A stretch of 64,000 nt of DNA from Megaustenia siamemsis (lineage: Eukaryota; Mollusca; Gastropoda; Stylommatophora; Ariophantidae). The stretch is from contig JAVIAB010000051.1 of the NCBI GenBank assembly GCA_032433765.1, positions 54,579,828-54,643,827 of the forward strand, in the 5' to 3' direction. The notes beneath the pieces are model-generated. The model saw nothing but the letters and a program-made list of their open reading frames with translations, did no database searches and was not told where the DNA came from. This document shows positions 1-12,200 of this stretch, in pieces; positions within the stretch are counted from its first letter, which is position 1; every line of letters begins with the position of its first letter. Both the position numbers and the translations under genes were made by a program.

Positions 1-1477
1 ATTTTTTTAAAATGTATAGCGCTTGATAATGTTTGGACATCGTTTTTGACTCCAATTCCGAAAATATAAAACAACAGTTAGTCGTCAGATTATCCCCGTT
101 GCATAACAGATCGTAAGATTAGCATACGGCCGGTCTAAGTATATACGATGAGCCAGTATAATGACGTAGCACACACAACAATGGCTGTGCCCATAGATTC
201 CTGATTACTCTAGTGAATGCAGCCTACAACGAATGAAACACTGCACAAATTCCCTAAAGAGATAAAACTTCGGCTGACTTGACGGAGCAGTCAACATTTA
301 TGAGTTGTAACATGTAAATAACTTGCATCAAACAATTCCAACAATGGTCATTGAACAGTACTCAATGTGACGTAAACTGCAGATCAACTCTAGACAGTGG
401 AAGGTCACATTCACAACACTTGATTTATCAAATAGGAATATTGCTGTGCGTACGACTCCGCTTCATCGGCGCAGATGTGTTAAGTACAACATCATTTTGA
501 CATTAACGCAGAAAATTGCAATGGCGAGCTGAAATTAATCAGACCCCAAATGCAATTTCTGCAGTGATCGAGAGAACGGGAACTAGTTCCACCAACTTGG
601 AAACGGATATTTCAGTATGTGAAAAGGGAGCCATGTTTGTATGTTTTTAGTAGCAAGTGGGCATGAAACAGGAGTTTATTTATGATTTTTTTCTTCTGAC
701 TTTCTGTAAATTATTGGCTGACCACATGAAGTCTTAGTAGTTACCAGAACTAATAGATAATAAATGTGAAAAAATGCAAGAGAATGATTACATGTGTTAA
801 ATTTATGGTAAAATATTTCTATTATGTAAATAAGAATTATCCATACAGAAGTGAGATGTAACAAGATAGTTCACTGAGAAAAGGCAGAGGGACAAGATAG
901 GGCAACACCACACACAAAGTGAGGGTCACAAAGTAGGGGTTACACTTAGTTACAAGTAGTACAAGAAGATAAAAATTAACAGAACAGACTTTTAAAATAA
1001 TATAACAGCAATTTTAGAAGAACAGTTGTAGTAGGACAAGTGTAAACAATTTTTGACAGTAAACAATTGTTTTACCTTAGATACATGCATTGTTAATCAA
1101 TTTAATGGAAAATTGAATACACCATTACGTTAGAATCTGTCTATCCAATATTGGCAGAGGCAGATTCAGCGTGCGAGAAGCTGCTCTGTGAAATAGCATC
1201 TAGCATGATACACTAATAAATTACCAAACTATTGACAAATCATTATTGCTTGCTACCATTCATCTGTCAATACGCGCTAGGGCTATATTTTCTATGTGAA
1301 CTGACTTCCTTCTACAGTTTATGGTAACCTAAAAATTTTTCTGTTATACCACATTTTAAGAACTTTAAACCTTAAAGAAAATTTGTAAAAATGTAAAGGT
1401 AGGTCAAATTAAATGCTGACAGATAAGGAATGCATATAACCATTTCATCTCTAGAAACGAGCATTTTTTCTTGAAAG
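1..1477. other. 3' flanking DNA, nothing recognised
   Basis: This stretch lies downstream of the channel gene. It is AT-rich, its only open frames are short and low in complexity, and I see no exon, RNA gene or repeat family seen elsewhere in the window. Confidence 0.5.
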
Positions 1478-1580
1478 TAAGTAAGCCTGGTGTGACACTG
1501 ACCACATCACCCAAAAATGTGCCTTGATTGTGCTAAAACATAATCACTGACACCATATTCCTACAAAATGTTAAGAGGCC
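1478..1580 (+). repeat. Degenerate SINE 3'-body fragment
   Basis: The order of motifs (a 'cctggtgtgacactgacca' block, then 'catcacccaaaaat', then 'gacaccatattcc') follows the shared 3' body of SINE-1 and SINE-2. The tRNA-like head is missing and the copy is badly decayed. Confidence 0.45.
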
Positions 1581-1654
1581 CCCTTTTTTTTAAACTGAAA
1601 AAATATTTTAGGTTCACTAATGCCAGTCGATTGAAAACTGCTAGAATAATAATT

Positions 1655-1735
1655 TAGATAAGAGGAGTATCTGGGGGTCTACGCCCTATGGGCCGGCTAC
1701 AGCTTGAAAGGTCAATAGATAGAAAGCCAGTTATT
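1655..1735 (+). mobile_element. LINE-G 3' end fragment
   Basis: The string 'tctacgccctatgggccgg' followed by 'aaaggtcaatagatag' is the 3' terminus also seen on the plus strand at 46150-46225 and 10600-10660 and, reversed, at 16905-16975. Only the end of the element is present. Confidence 0.55.
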
Positions 1736-1878
1736 TGATAATTAAACAATCAATCACTATCTGCTCACAGAAACAAAATACTCTGATGTGTGCATACAAA
1801 AGAAAAAAAAATGATGTGTTCTACACACAAAAAAACTACTGTTATGTGTAAACAAAACAAACAAACAAAAACTGACAA

Positions 1879-1884
1879 TTTATT
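1879..1884 (-). terminator. Candidate polyadenylation signal of the channel gene
   Basis: On the minus strand this reads AATAAA, roughly 210 bases past the stop codon, and is followed within 20 bases by a T/GT-rich stretch (plus-strand 1840-1875) such as usually lies downstream of a cleavage site. The sequence alone cannot show that it is used. Confidence 0.35.
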
Positions 1885-2090
1885 CTCATAAATAATCACA
1901 AAATAATTAAAATAAAGAACTTTCCACACTGAGCATGAAAATATTAAGAAGACATGACACTCGTTGAAGTCAGTAATATGACAAATAATACTGTTGATAA
2001 GAAATCTCAAATGTAACTAATATTTATCAAAGTCCAATTCTGGACAAGAGATCCATTTTTTAAATAATCTTTTCTAGTTGCAGTAGTGGA

Positions 2091-3277
2091 TTAATTAATG
2101 TCCTGTAATTTTCTAGCAAAATTATCAAATATTTGTTTCCTTAATAGAGCAGAAGTAGCCAAGTCTGAAGAATTAGCCCGCGTATAAAAGAATTTATCCA
2201 AAGCCCTATCAAGCCTAACACTTAGATCTATCATGATATTTGTTGGTGTTCTAGCTGTGTTGTGCTGCTTTCGTAAATATTTCTGCTTCAGAGCACTCTC
2301 AGTGATGGATCTTATAGCCTTCTTTGCCCTAAAGCTTCTCCATGACCTCTGAAGAGTTTTAATTGCAACGTCTTCCTTCTTTCTCTGCATAGTTGTTGAT
2401 GTGACAGTGATGTTAATTCGAGATGGGAAGACCTGATGAAATTTAGCCTCCATCTGCATTTTCAGAGACCTTAACTCGCCTGAATCTTCCACATCTTCTA
2501 CTATATGTTTCACCAGTGCTAGCAAGATATCTATACAATGTAACTTATCACCTTCTAGAATTGGAATATTAAAAGTCACCAAAGCAATATCATTGGGCCT
2601 TCTAATCTGAAGAGGTGGGTCCAAATTATCAACCAGGTCTCCAAGTTGTTCATATTTGATGAACTGGCTGGCATGTGGATCATACTTCTCCCACACCGTG
2701 TAAAACATGTCAAAATCATCTTCAGTAATGCCAACCTCTTCTTGCGCATGGGCTTGACTGAAGTTTTCTAAAATGACAGCTATATACATGTTAACCACAA
2801 TCAACCACACGAGGATAATGTAACTCACCATGTAAGGTATGGCCAAATATGGTATTCCACAGCCTCCAGAAATGGATGGCTTATGATGATCTACAGTGAA
2901 ATCAGGATCACAATGAGGTTTCTTGACAAGTAAGGCTTCAAGAATGTCATTCCATCCAGCTGATGTTGACAATCTGAGTAACAGCATAAAACTATTTCCA
3001 AATGTCTGAAAATTGACAATTTCATTGAAGGCACCAGTAAGTTTAACATTTCCAAATAAAGACATGCCTATAATAGAATAAATGAACACAATCAGGAATA
3101 GTAGTGCACCGATGTTCATTACTGCTGGTAAAGAGATAATTATGGCAAAAAGAAGCTTGCGAATGCCTTTAGCCAATCTCATAAGTCGCAGAACTTTACC
3201 GATGTAAAATACACGTACAATTCGCAATAGTGTTGGCATCACTGGAAAATCTGACAAAAGCGAATCCATCATTGAAC
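2091..3277 (-). CDS. NaV2: Terminal exon: domain IV S4-S6, EF-hand-like and IQ regions, stop
   Basis: This exon begins with the last two bases of a Gly codon after an 'attcttttcag' acceptor and ends in TAA at 2091-2093. It carries the domain IV voltage sensor S4 ([20 protein letters not shown]), S5, the pore with TSAGW (filter Ala), a Cys-rich turret, and S6 ending [11 protein letters not shown]. The cytoplasmic tail follows: an EF-hand-like region starting near [15 protein letters not shown], then an IQ-like calmodulin-binding helix ([12 protein letters not shown]). The tail ends with a segment starting near [16 protein letters not shown] that I do not recognise as a domain. The reading frame is fully open with no internal lesion. 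Confidence 0.95.
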
Positions 3278-6200
3278 CTGAAAAGAATGAAACATTACAG
3301 CTTATATCTTAAACTAGGAATAACAAATTACTCATTTTGATATCATTTATGACTATCCCCATCAATATAGTCTATGCTCTACTTAATCTAAAATGTCATG
3401 GCAGAGGACGATAAATGTGATATTTACTGGCAAAGCATGGATTTAAAACATAAATCATAAGAATGTAATCACTAAAATCACTTTCATTAAAAAAAAAATT
3501 CATAAATGTATCCTGTTATCATCAAACTATAACTAATCATAATTATAAAAATACTGAATGATATCTATAATACGGGGATATATCCCGGATGAATTGTTGA
3601 AATCCATCTTCATTGCCGTACCAAAGTATCAAGGAGTTATTTAATAGAAGGATCACAGAATTATTAACCTCATGAGTCATGCTACCATGATATTTCTCCT
3701 CATAATAATGAAGGGTCAAGAATAAGATCAGACAAGAAATTTATGAAGAACTTATGATGTGGTTTTGTAAAGGTACAACAGAAACCGATATATATATATA
3801 TATATATATTCAAGTATTGGTTTAAGCTGTCTATTATTCTCTGTATTTTCTGTTATTGTTGTCCTGTTTAAACACCTATCGCTGTGTAATTTAAGTCTGC
3901 CTTTCACATTGAGATTTTCCTTTATAATTAATATTTTTTAAAACTATTAATGTCATCAGTCTAGATCACTGGAAATACTACTTGATGTGTGCATCAACAA
4001 CACAAGTATTTAATTGCATATAACTACTATAATAATATTAAACATAGAAAAGCCCTATATCCTATTACTCTGAATACAATTATGTTTATAAATTAATTCC
4101 TGAATAGGTATTCTAATCCAATTCTCTTATCAAGTGAGGACATCATATGCACAGCATAATGATACTTTTTAGGATTAAGATCTGGCAATGTGCTAAGATC
4201 TCTCTAGTAGCAACAACATATTGTCACAGAGCAGGGTTCAAATTCTATTTAGGGTTTCCTATAGATCTTTGTGTTTTCTATCATGTTTGTTTGTGGATTT
4301 TTCTGAGTGTTGTAAAAAACACACATGCCCTTATTATATTTGTGTCAGTCTTCTATAATTGTAGAAGTGGGAATTGAAAGTGGTAAAATGATTAGATACT
4401 GGGATAGTGCAAGGCGGTGCGAACTGGTCATAAAGTGACGATGCATGAAATGACGTTGGCTGTCAAGGTATTAACAGTTGGGAGGATTTTTTTCTAGGAA
4501 ATTGGACGTGAAGCAAGGAGCTCATCAGTGGCGTGTCATGATTCAGACTATCGTTGTGACTCGGCCAAGGTTTTTCATACTCATTAGGTGTGAGCGATGA
4601 GATCGCTGATTAAGAAGTTTTATGAAGAACTAATTACTGGTGCAGCTTTTATGAAGAACTAATTACTTGTGCAGCATTTGTGAAGAGCCAATTACTGGAG
4701 CAGTTTTGTGAAGAACTAATTACTTGTGCAGCATTCGTGAAGAGCCAATTACTGGAGCAGTTTTGCGAAGAACTAATTACTGTGCAGCATTCATGAAGAG
4801 CCAATTACTGGAGCAGTTTTGTGAAGAACTAATTACTTGTGCAGCTTTTGTGAAGAGCTAATTACTTGTGCAGCTTTTGTGAAGAACTAATTACTTGTGC
4901 AGCATTCATGAAGAGCCAATTACTGGAGCAGTTTTGTGAAGAACTAATTACTTGTGCAGCTTTTGTGAAGAGCTAATTACTTGTGCAGCTTTTGTGAAGA
5001 GCTAATTACTGGTGCAGCTTTTGTGAAGAACTAATTACTTGTGCAGCTTTTGTGAAGAGCCAATTACTTGTGCAGCTTTTGTGAAGAACTAATTACTTGT
5101 GCAGCTTTTGTGAAGAGCCAATTACTGGAGCAGTTTTGTGAAGAACTAATTACTTGTGCAGCTTTGTGAAGAACTAATTACTTGTGCAGCTTTTGTGAAG
5201 AGCCAATTACTTGTGCAGCTTTTGTGAAGAACTAATTACTTGTGCAGCTTTTGTGAAGAGCCAATTACTGGAGCAGTTTTGTGAAGAACTAATTACTTGT
5301 GCAGCTTTTGTAAAGAGCTAATCACATGTGCAGCTTTGTGAAGAGCCAATTACTGGAGCAGTTTTGTGAAGAGCTAATTACTCGTGCAGCTTTTATGAAG
5401 AGCTAATTACTGGTGCAGCTTTTGTGAAGACTAATTACTTGTGCAGCTAATGTGAAGAGCTAATTACTTGGGTTATTGTGTTTTAATTGTGTGGAGCCGT
5501 GGTGATTGCCGGCGTGGTAGAATAATTTCTAGAATTGTCAAATGACCCGGTTGTTTGTGAGAGCAAGAGGCCTGCTAGCGATGCAGTGTGGGGAGTGAAA
5601 TTGAACCTGTATGTACAAGGTGATCGTTACTTTGTCCGTTTGAGCAGCAGATTGAAGAGGTTGTCAGCGGAATAAAGTTGAAAGTGGTTTATGAACACAT
5701 TGTTTTGTTCAGTCCTAGGAGTCAGGGAGGTGCTATTAGTCGGTGTGGCGAATGAATGGAGGGTTGCCAAACAGACTACAGGTCAGAAATCTGTATGAAA
5801 GTTCATTAGTAACAATGCGAAGTAAACCAGAAGGAGGACACTTAGGCAGGCCAGCCATAGTGTCTGAACCAGCGGTCTGAACACAGCGGCGTCAAAGAGG
5901 CGTTATGTTAAATTTTCACATAATAACACTTAATTAATTTATTATTGCTTCTATTTTCTGCCTACCCAAGTCACATCAATTAGTTTAGTTTAGTTAGTTC
6001 TAAGCACTGAGGAGCTGTCATATCAATGTGGGCAATAGTGAGCGGCTATTGTGATTGTTCTGTAGAAGACAGTTTATGTCAAATTTCCAAAGAAAAATCT
6101 TATATTTATCATGTTGACTATTTTTTTGTGTGCTTTTCCCCTTGCCACTCTAGATTCGAGAATGCAGAATCCGGTTTTTGTTTTTAAAGATACTTGTTTT

Positions 6201-9200
6201 AATCACTAAATTAATAAAATTGTAGAACTAAAATAAAAATTGACTTATAATAGGAATGAGTTTCAGTGGATGATGCTAACATAGCCCTTGATAGGCAAGT
6301 ATAGCTAGGACTAATCATTGGTACGTCTGTGATGGTGGAAGAAGAGGAAAAGTCAGAAATGATTACCGGCTCCGAAAGTAAAAACAGCAAAGTTTGTAGT
6401 TTGTGGTACACAAGAGGCATATTCAGGACACAAAAGACAAATATCATCCTCACCTCAAAAAAAAACCATGCAGAGCAATTTGAAAAAAGAACTACTTAAC
6501 ACAATTTGAAAAAGATAACTGAAATTTTTTGGACATGTGAAGAAACATAATGCCATTCTAAAAGTCATCTTGGAAGGGAAGGTACAAGGTAGATGAGACA
6601 GAGACAGACCACGACTAAAGTAAACTGATAGCATCAAAAGGTGGACAGGTGAACCTATGGCAACATGCACCATCAAGAGAAGAGACAGAGTAAAATAGCG
6701 CTCCATAGTAGCCAACCTTCGATGTGGAGACAGCACACAATGAATGAATCATGCTACTTATGGTGTCAACTCTCAAGTACCATTGTCCGCTAAGAGCTGC
6801 CTTTTCCTGCTGCGTATCAACTTGTCAATTTTAAACCTTTTTTGTTTTTTCCACTCACCAACGTTTGACCTCTGATGAAGTCCCTAGAGACTAGGAACTG
6901 AATTTTGCATGTTAATCCATTTTCCCCTGGCAGCCGTGTGCACAGAGGTCCCTCGCCGCACGGGCAAATAACTCCGTCTTTGGAGGTACTCATATTTTTT
7001 CCGTCAAATTGACGTTTCAAGCCAGGCCTTGTTGCTGAGACCAGGGGTGGTTGCCGCAGAGAGAAATCATAGATAAAAATCCCAACTGGTGCAGCCAGGA
7101 TTTTAACCCACAACCTCTCTGTCTCAAGTCCAGCATCTTGCCTCGAGACCAACCAGTCCCCCTGAAACTTTTTGAAAGCTTTCCTTTCCCTTCCTTTAGA
7201 TGAACTCTTCAGCATAGTCTGCCAAGCCCTTACTTGGTTTTCTCTCTCTAATGTCATGTTCTTAATTAAAAAAAAAAATTGGGCCCATTTCCTTCATGGC
7301 CATCAATCGGATAAAATATGAGTCAAGTTTATTTATTATTTTTGTGTTTGTTTTGTAAAAATTTAAATTTTAAAATTGTACATGTTTTAGATTGAGTATT
7401 CTACAGAAGGCTAGTAGCTGCAGTATTTGTGCTGTCCTGTGTTGTCTTCCAATACCATAAAGCTGTAACCATACAATTAAAAAAATTTCTCTACTTCATT
7501 CTCTCAGTGTTTATAGTTACTATGTTTCCTTGAAACGAAACATTGAAGAGAATCATCAAGTCCTACATCTCTATTCATGGTCAGATTTTCAATCCCAATC
7601 TATGGCTGCTGTTTATGGCTATATCTGTTATTTCTACACATCTTGAATTAATTCATTTACAAGGTATTTTCCTTAAACAATTGGTTTTAAATACACCTGG
7701 ACCTCTGAAGATGGAGTTATGTGCCTGTGCTGCGAGGGACCCCTGTGTACACGGCTGCCAGGGAAAAATGGATTAACACGCAAAATTCAGTTCCTAGTCT
7801 CTAGGAACTTTGCCAGAGGTGAAAGTTGGTGATCGCAAACAAAAAAAATACATCTGGTTTATTTTGTATTTCTTTAGTTGATTTCCAACTGTTAAATGCG
7901 TTAGTACAAAAATAAAAAAAGATAATACTCAAAACCTACAAATGAATATAAAATTTGAAGAAATAGACCTGGAGACAGTTCAGAGCTACAACTACCTTGG
8001 ACATACTTTAACCAGTGATGGAAAATGTACAACTGAAATAAATAAAAGAATAGGAATGACAAAAAGTAAATTTAATGCCATGAAAAATATACTAACATCA
8101 AAACAAATAACACCAGGGCTAGAACTAAGAATAACAAAATGTTATATCTTTTCAACATTACTGTATGGTGCAGAAACATGGTCACTAGAAACGAAAACAG
8201 AACAGAAAATTGAAGCCTTTGAAATCTGGATTTATAGAAAAATAGGTAGAATTGGATGGAAAGAAAGGAAAACAACTGATGAAGTCTTAAAACAACGAAA
8301 AATGAAAGAACTATAAAACACAATTTGAACAGGACAAATGAGATTTCTGGGGCATGTTAAAAGACACAGCAGCCTACTAAAAGTAATCTTGGAAGGGAAA
8401 ATACATGGTAAAAGAGGCAGAGGCAGACCAAGACTAACATGGATGAGTAACATCAAAAGATGGACAAGTCAACCTGCACCATCAAAGCAGGAGACAGAGC
8501 GGAATGGCGCTCCATGTCAACCTTCAAAGCGGAGACGTCACTCAATGACATGATGATATGCGTAAGTAAATTCAGACAACACAATTGAGTGAACCATCCA
8601 TCTTTACTAAAGGCAGACTTGTAAACCAACCCAAAAAAAGTCTTACAAGTGATTAAAAAAAATTAATAAATAAAAATTTACTTATTAACTTCTTAGGCCT
8701 TGTTGTCTGTTCAACCTAACATATGTCTTGTAAAAGATATTAGATAACGGGCCATTAGAAAAATTGTAAGGAAGACTAAATTTGTATTGGTCATGTGATT
8801 CCATGTAGAGTGCTGATTGGTCTCAGTATTTATAATTCATATCACTGTGATTTGATTGGCTTGTACACATACAAGCTGAGCTATTTTTGCAATTCTGCAT
8901 ACACTTTTTTTTTGGTTAAATGTTATGAGTAAATTTATTTTAATTTAAGACAAAAAAAGATGCAGAAAATTGTACTAATGGTCTGTTTTCCCTTACTAAT
9001 TGTCTTGTATGGCTTATGAGGTAAAACAGCACAAGTGACTTGTTATGTTGTCATTATTTCTGTTGTTTGTAATCAGCTGACACTGTAAATTAGTTTATCT
9101 CAGTAAATTGTTATTAGTCTGTTTCATTGTCATTTGTTGTCTCAACATTCTATGATAAAAACCAGTGAGCCATTATTTAAAATGAAATTGAACATAGGTA

Positions 9201-12200
9201 AAGTCCACAAATTATTCTTACCAGTATTTAGAGCCTTCAAGAGGGGTCTTAAAACAACTGTAAAGAAATGATAACATCATATTATATTTTAGAAATTGAA
9301 CAATAAAAAAGTAGACTATAGTGTGGTGCAGTAATTTCCTGCATTATGCAAAATCCCATAAATGTTTGAAATACTATTCCAGTTTGGTTTGTACTGTTTC
9401 CGTGCCCCTCTAGGCATTGTTTCACTGACAGCTTTTAGTATTAGTCTACTGAATTCATCAACTATTTTATTGATGTCTCTGTCTGTATTTAGATCTTCAG
9501 TCAATACACTGGTGTATTGTTGATAAATTTTCCAGTCTGCCTTTTTGTAATTCCATCTAGAGAGAGTGCTGCTCTCCCTGGCGGCTTCATTTTGCACCAC
9601 TAAAAAGACTGGTCGGTGTTCACTGCCTTCATGTTGTTTATCAACAACAATACGTGTAATTTTCCAATCAAGATCTGGTGAATAGAAAGCAATGTCTGTT
9701 GTAGATGTAGTATGCCATGATCTGGAATAGCAGTATAAGACCATTGTCGTCCTGCCAATTTTCAAGCATTTCACCTCTCTTGTACATATGTTCATAGCCC
9801 CCACCTCTATGAAGGGCTGTTAAAGTCTCCACATACAATGATTCTTTCTTTTAATGAAATTGTGTCTAGTGCCAGTGTGCGGTCACTCGGACAGTAGTAG
9901 TTGTGGATGAAATTTACATGATTTTGATTTCTTTTTTTAATCCACAACATACAACAAATTTACATTATTGGCTAAAAATTAACCCCTCAAAAAATAAATT
10001 GCATACATTTGAAGTCAGGATAAAAATCTTGTGGTCTGGATTCTGTGCTTCATCACCCCAGTCTCCACTCAGTGGTATGTTTTTCATGCAGTCTTTAGTT
10101 TCCATAGCTAGTAAACTACCACATTGTTTTGGTGTATTACATCAGGTCATATATGTTTAAAAATCTTATCAACAGTTAACATTTAGCCACTGATGTATGT
10201 AAACATATAGTATATAGAATATCATACATATTATCTATAATACTTTCTATAATACGTACTATCAACCCTTACACGTGCATGCGAGAGCTGGAAAATAACA
10301 AGAGACATCCCACTAGTATCATCAGTAATGAAAAAAAAACGTGGGACATGTGTTGAGAAGAGAAAATAACCAAATAGCAAAGCAAGTTCTCAAGTGGGAA
10401 CAAAGAGGTCACAGGAAAAGAGGCCGACCCAGAGAAACACTGACAAGAACATTGATCAGAGAGGCAATGGCAGCAGGAATTGGCTCCCTCAAAGAGATCG
10501 AGATGGTTGGATAGAACAGAGACAAATGGTGAGATTAGATAAATGTTTTTTGCAAGGATTGAAACTGCTAGAAAGAAAATTTAGAAAAAGAGAAAGAGCA
10601 TCTGGGTCTATGCTCTATGGGTCGGCCACCTCTCAGAAGGTCAATAGATAAATAGATAGATATTGAATATCTGTACATGAGCATAGGGGTTCTTTCACAT
10701 AATGAGCACAGGTATTTCTTCAATATGGCTCACATATTAAAAATTGTTATAAGAACAGATTTTCATATTTACATAGTATTCTTGAAACCAATCACTCATG
10801 TATTGGAGGGGAATGTGTATTTAAGGCAGTTTCAGTGGCTGAGTGGTTAGTGAGCTTGCTTTCTGATCAGAAGGGCCCTGGTTTGATTTCGAGAAGTGGC
10901 AGAATTTTTTTCGGACCGACAAGGCTCCAGCATTCATCATCATCATTAAGTGCAGTCTCCACATCGAAGGTTGGCTACCATGGAACGCCATTCCACTCTG
11001 TCTCTTGCTTTGATGGTGCAGGTTAACTTGTCCATCGTTTGATGTCACTCGTCCATGTTAGTCTTGGTCTGCCTCTTTTACTTTGTAATTTTCCTTCCAA
11101 TATTACTTTTATTAGGCTGTTGTGTCTTTTAACATGCCCCAAAAATTTCATCTGTCTTGTTCTAATTGTGTTTAGTAGTTCTCTTTTCATTTTTAGTTGT
11201 TTTAAAACTTCATCGTTTGTTTTCTTTTCTTTCCATCCAATTCTACCTATTCTTCTATAAATCCACATTTCAAAGGCTTCAATTTTCTGTTCTGTTTTCT
11301 TGTCTAATGTCCATGTTTCTGCACCATGCAGGAATATTGAGAAGATGTAACATTTTGATTTTCTTAGTTTTAGCCCTGCTGTTATTTGTTTTGATGTTAG
11401 TATATTTTTCATGGCATTAAAATTACTTCTTGCCATACATAGAATTTTGTTTATTTCAGTTATACAATTTCCATCACTGGTTATAGTATGTCCCAGGTAG
11501 TTGTAGCTCTGAACTGTCTCCATATGTATTCCTTCAACTTTGATATTTATTTTTAAGTCTTGAGAGTTTTCTTTGTTTATGATCATAGTTTTCATCTTTT
11601 TGATATTCATATCTAGTCCATATTTTTTACTTGTCATGTTTATTACATTAAGTAATTGTTGTAGATCTTTAGGATTTTCTGCTAGTAGTATAGTATCATC
11701 AGCATATCCTAGGTTATTGATTATCTTTCCATTAATGTTTAGGTCTGGCATCTCTGTGATGTTTTTAAAGATTTGTTCAGTGTATAGATTGAACAAGCTT
11801 GGTGATAGGATGCATCAGTGTCTTACTCCTCTTTTTATATCAATGGGTGTAGAGTTCTCCTTTTCCTTTTCATCATTAACATCATATTCCCCATACATGG
11901 AAGGTTATATTTAAAGAATATTTAAACTCTGTAATCTACTTCGTTAAGCACAAGCTTTTAGCAATTACATTACTATAAACAGAATGTCATTTGCAAAATA
12001 AACTAAATGTTAAGAAGCTAAGGTAAGTGTATTGAAATAACGTAAGCAACAGGAAAATAATAGCAGTGCTGTGGTAAAGCTGGTAGCAAGGAGCCTGTAG
12101 TGGGGTGTGATGTACATTGAAATAATGTACAACTTTTGTGCCAAAAGTTTCCTGTAGCAATGTTCAACATAAACCAATCTGTGTGACAATAGTACAATTA

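Noticed and set aside
4608..5466. CRISPR-like array
   Set aside because: The 28-29-bp units are contiguous, without unique spacers, in a eukaryotic intron.
6817..7257. Minus-strand 146-codon frame as a gene
   Set aside because: It coincides with the SINE-3 copy and its flanks.
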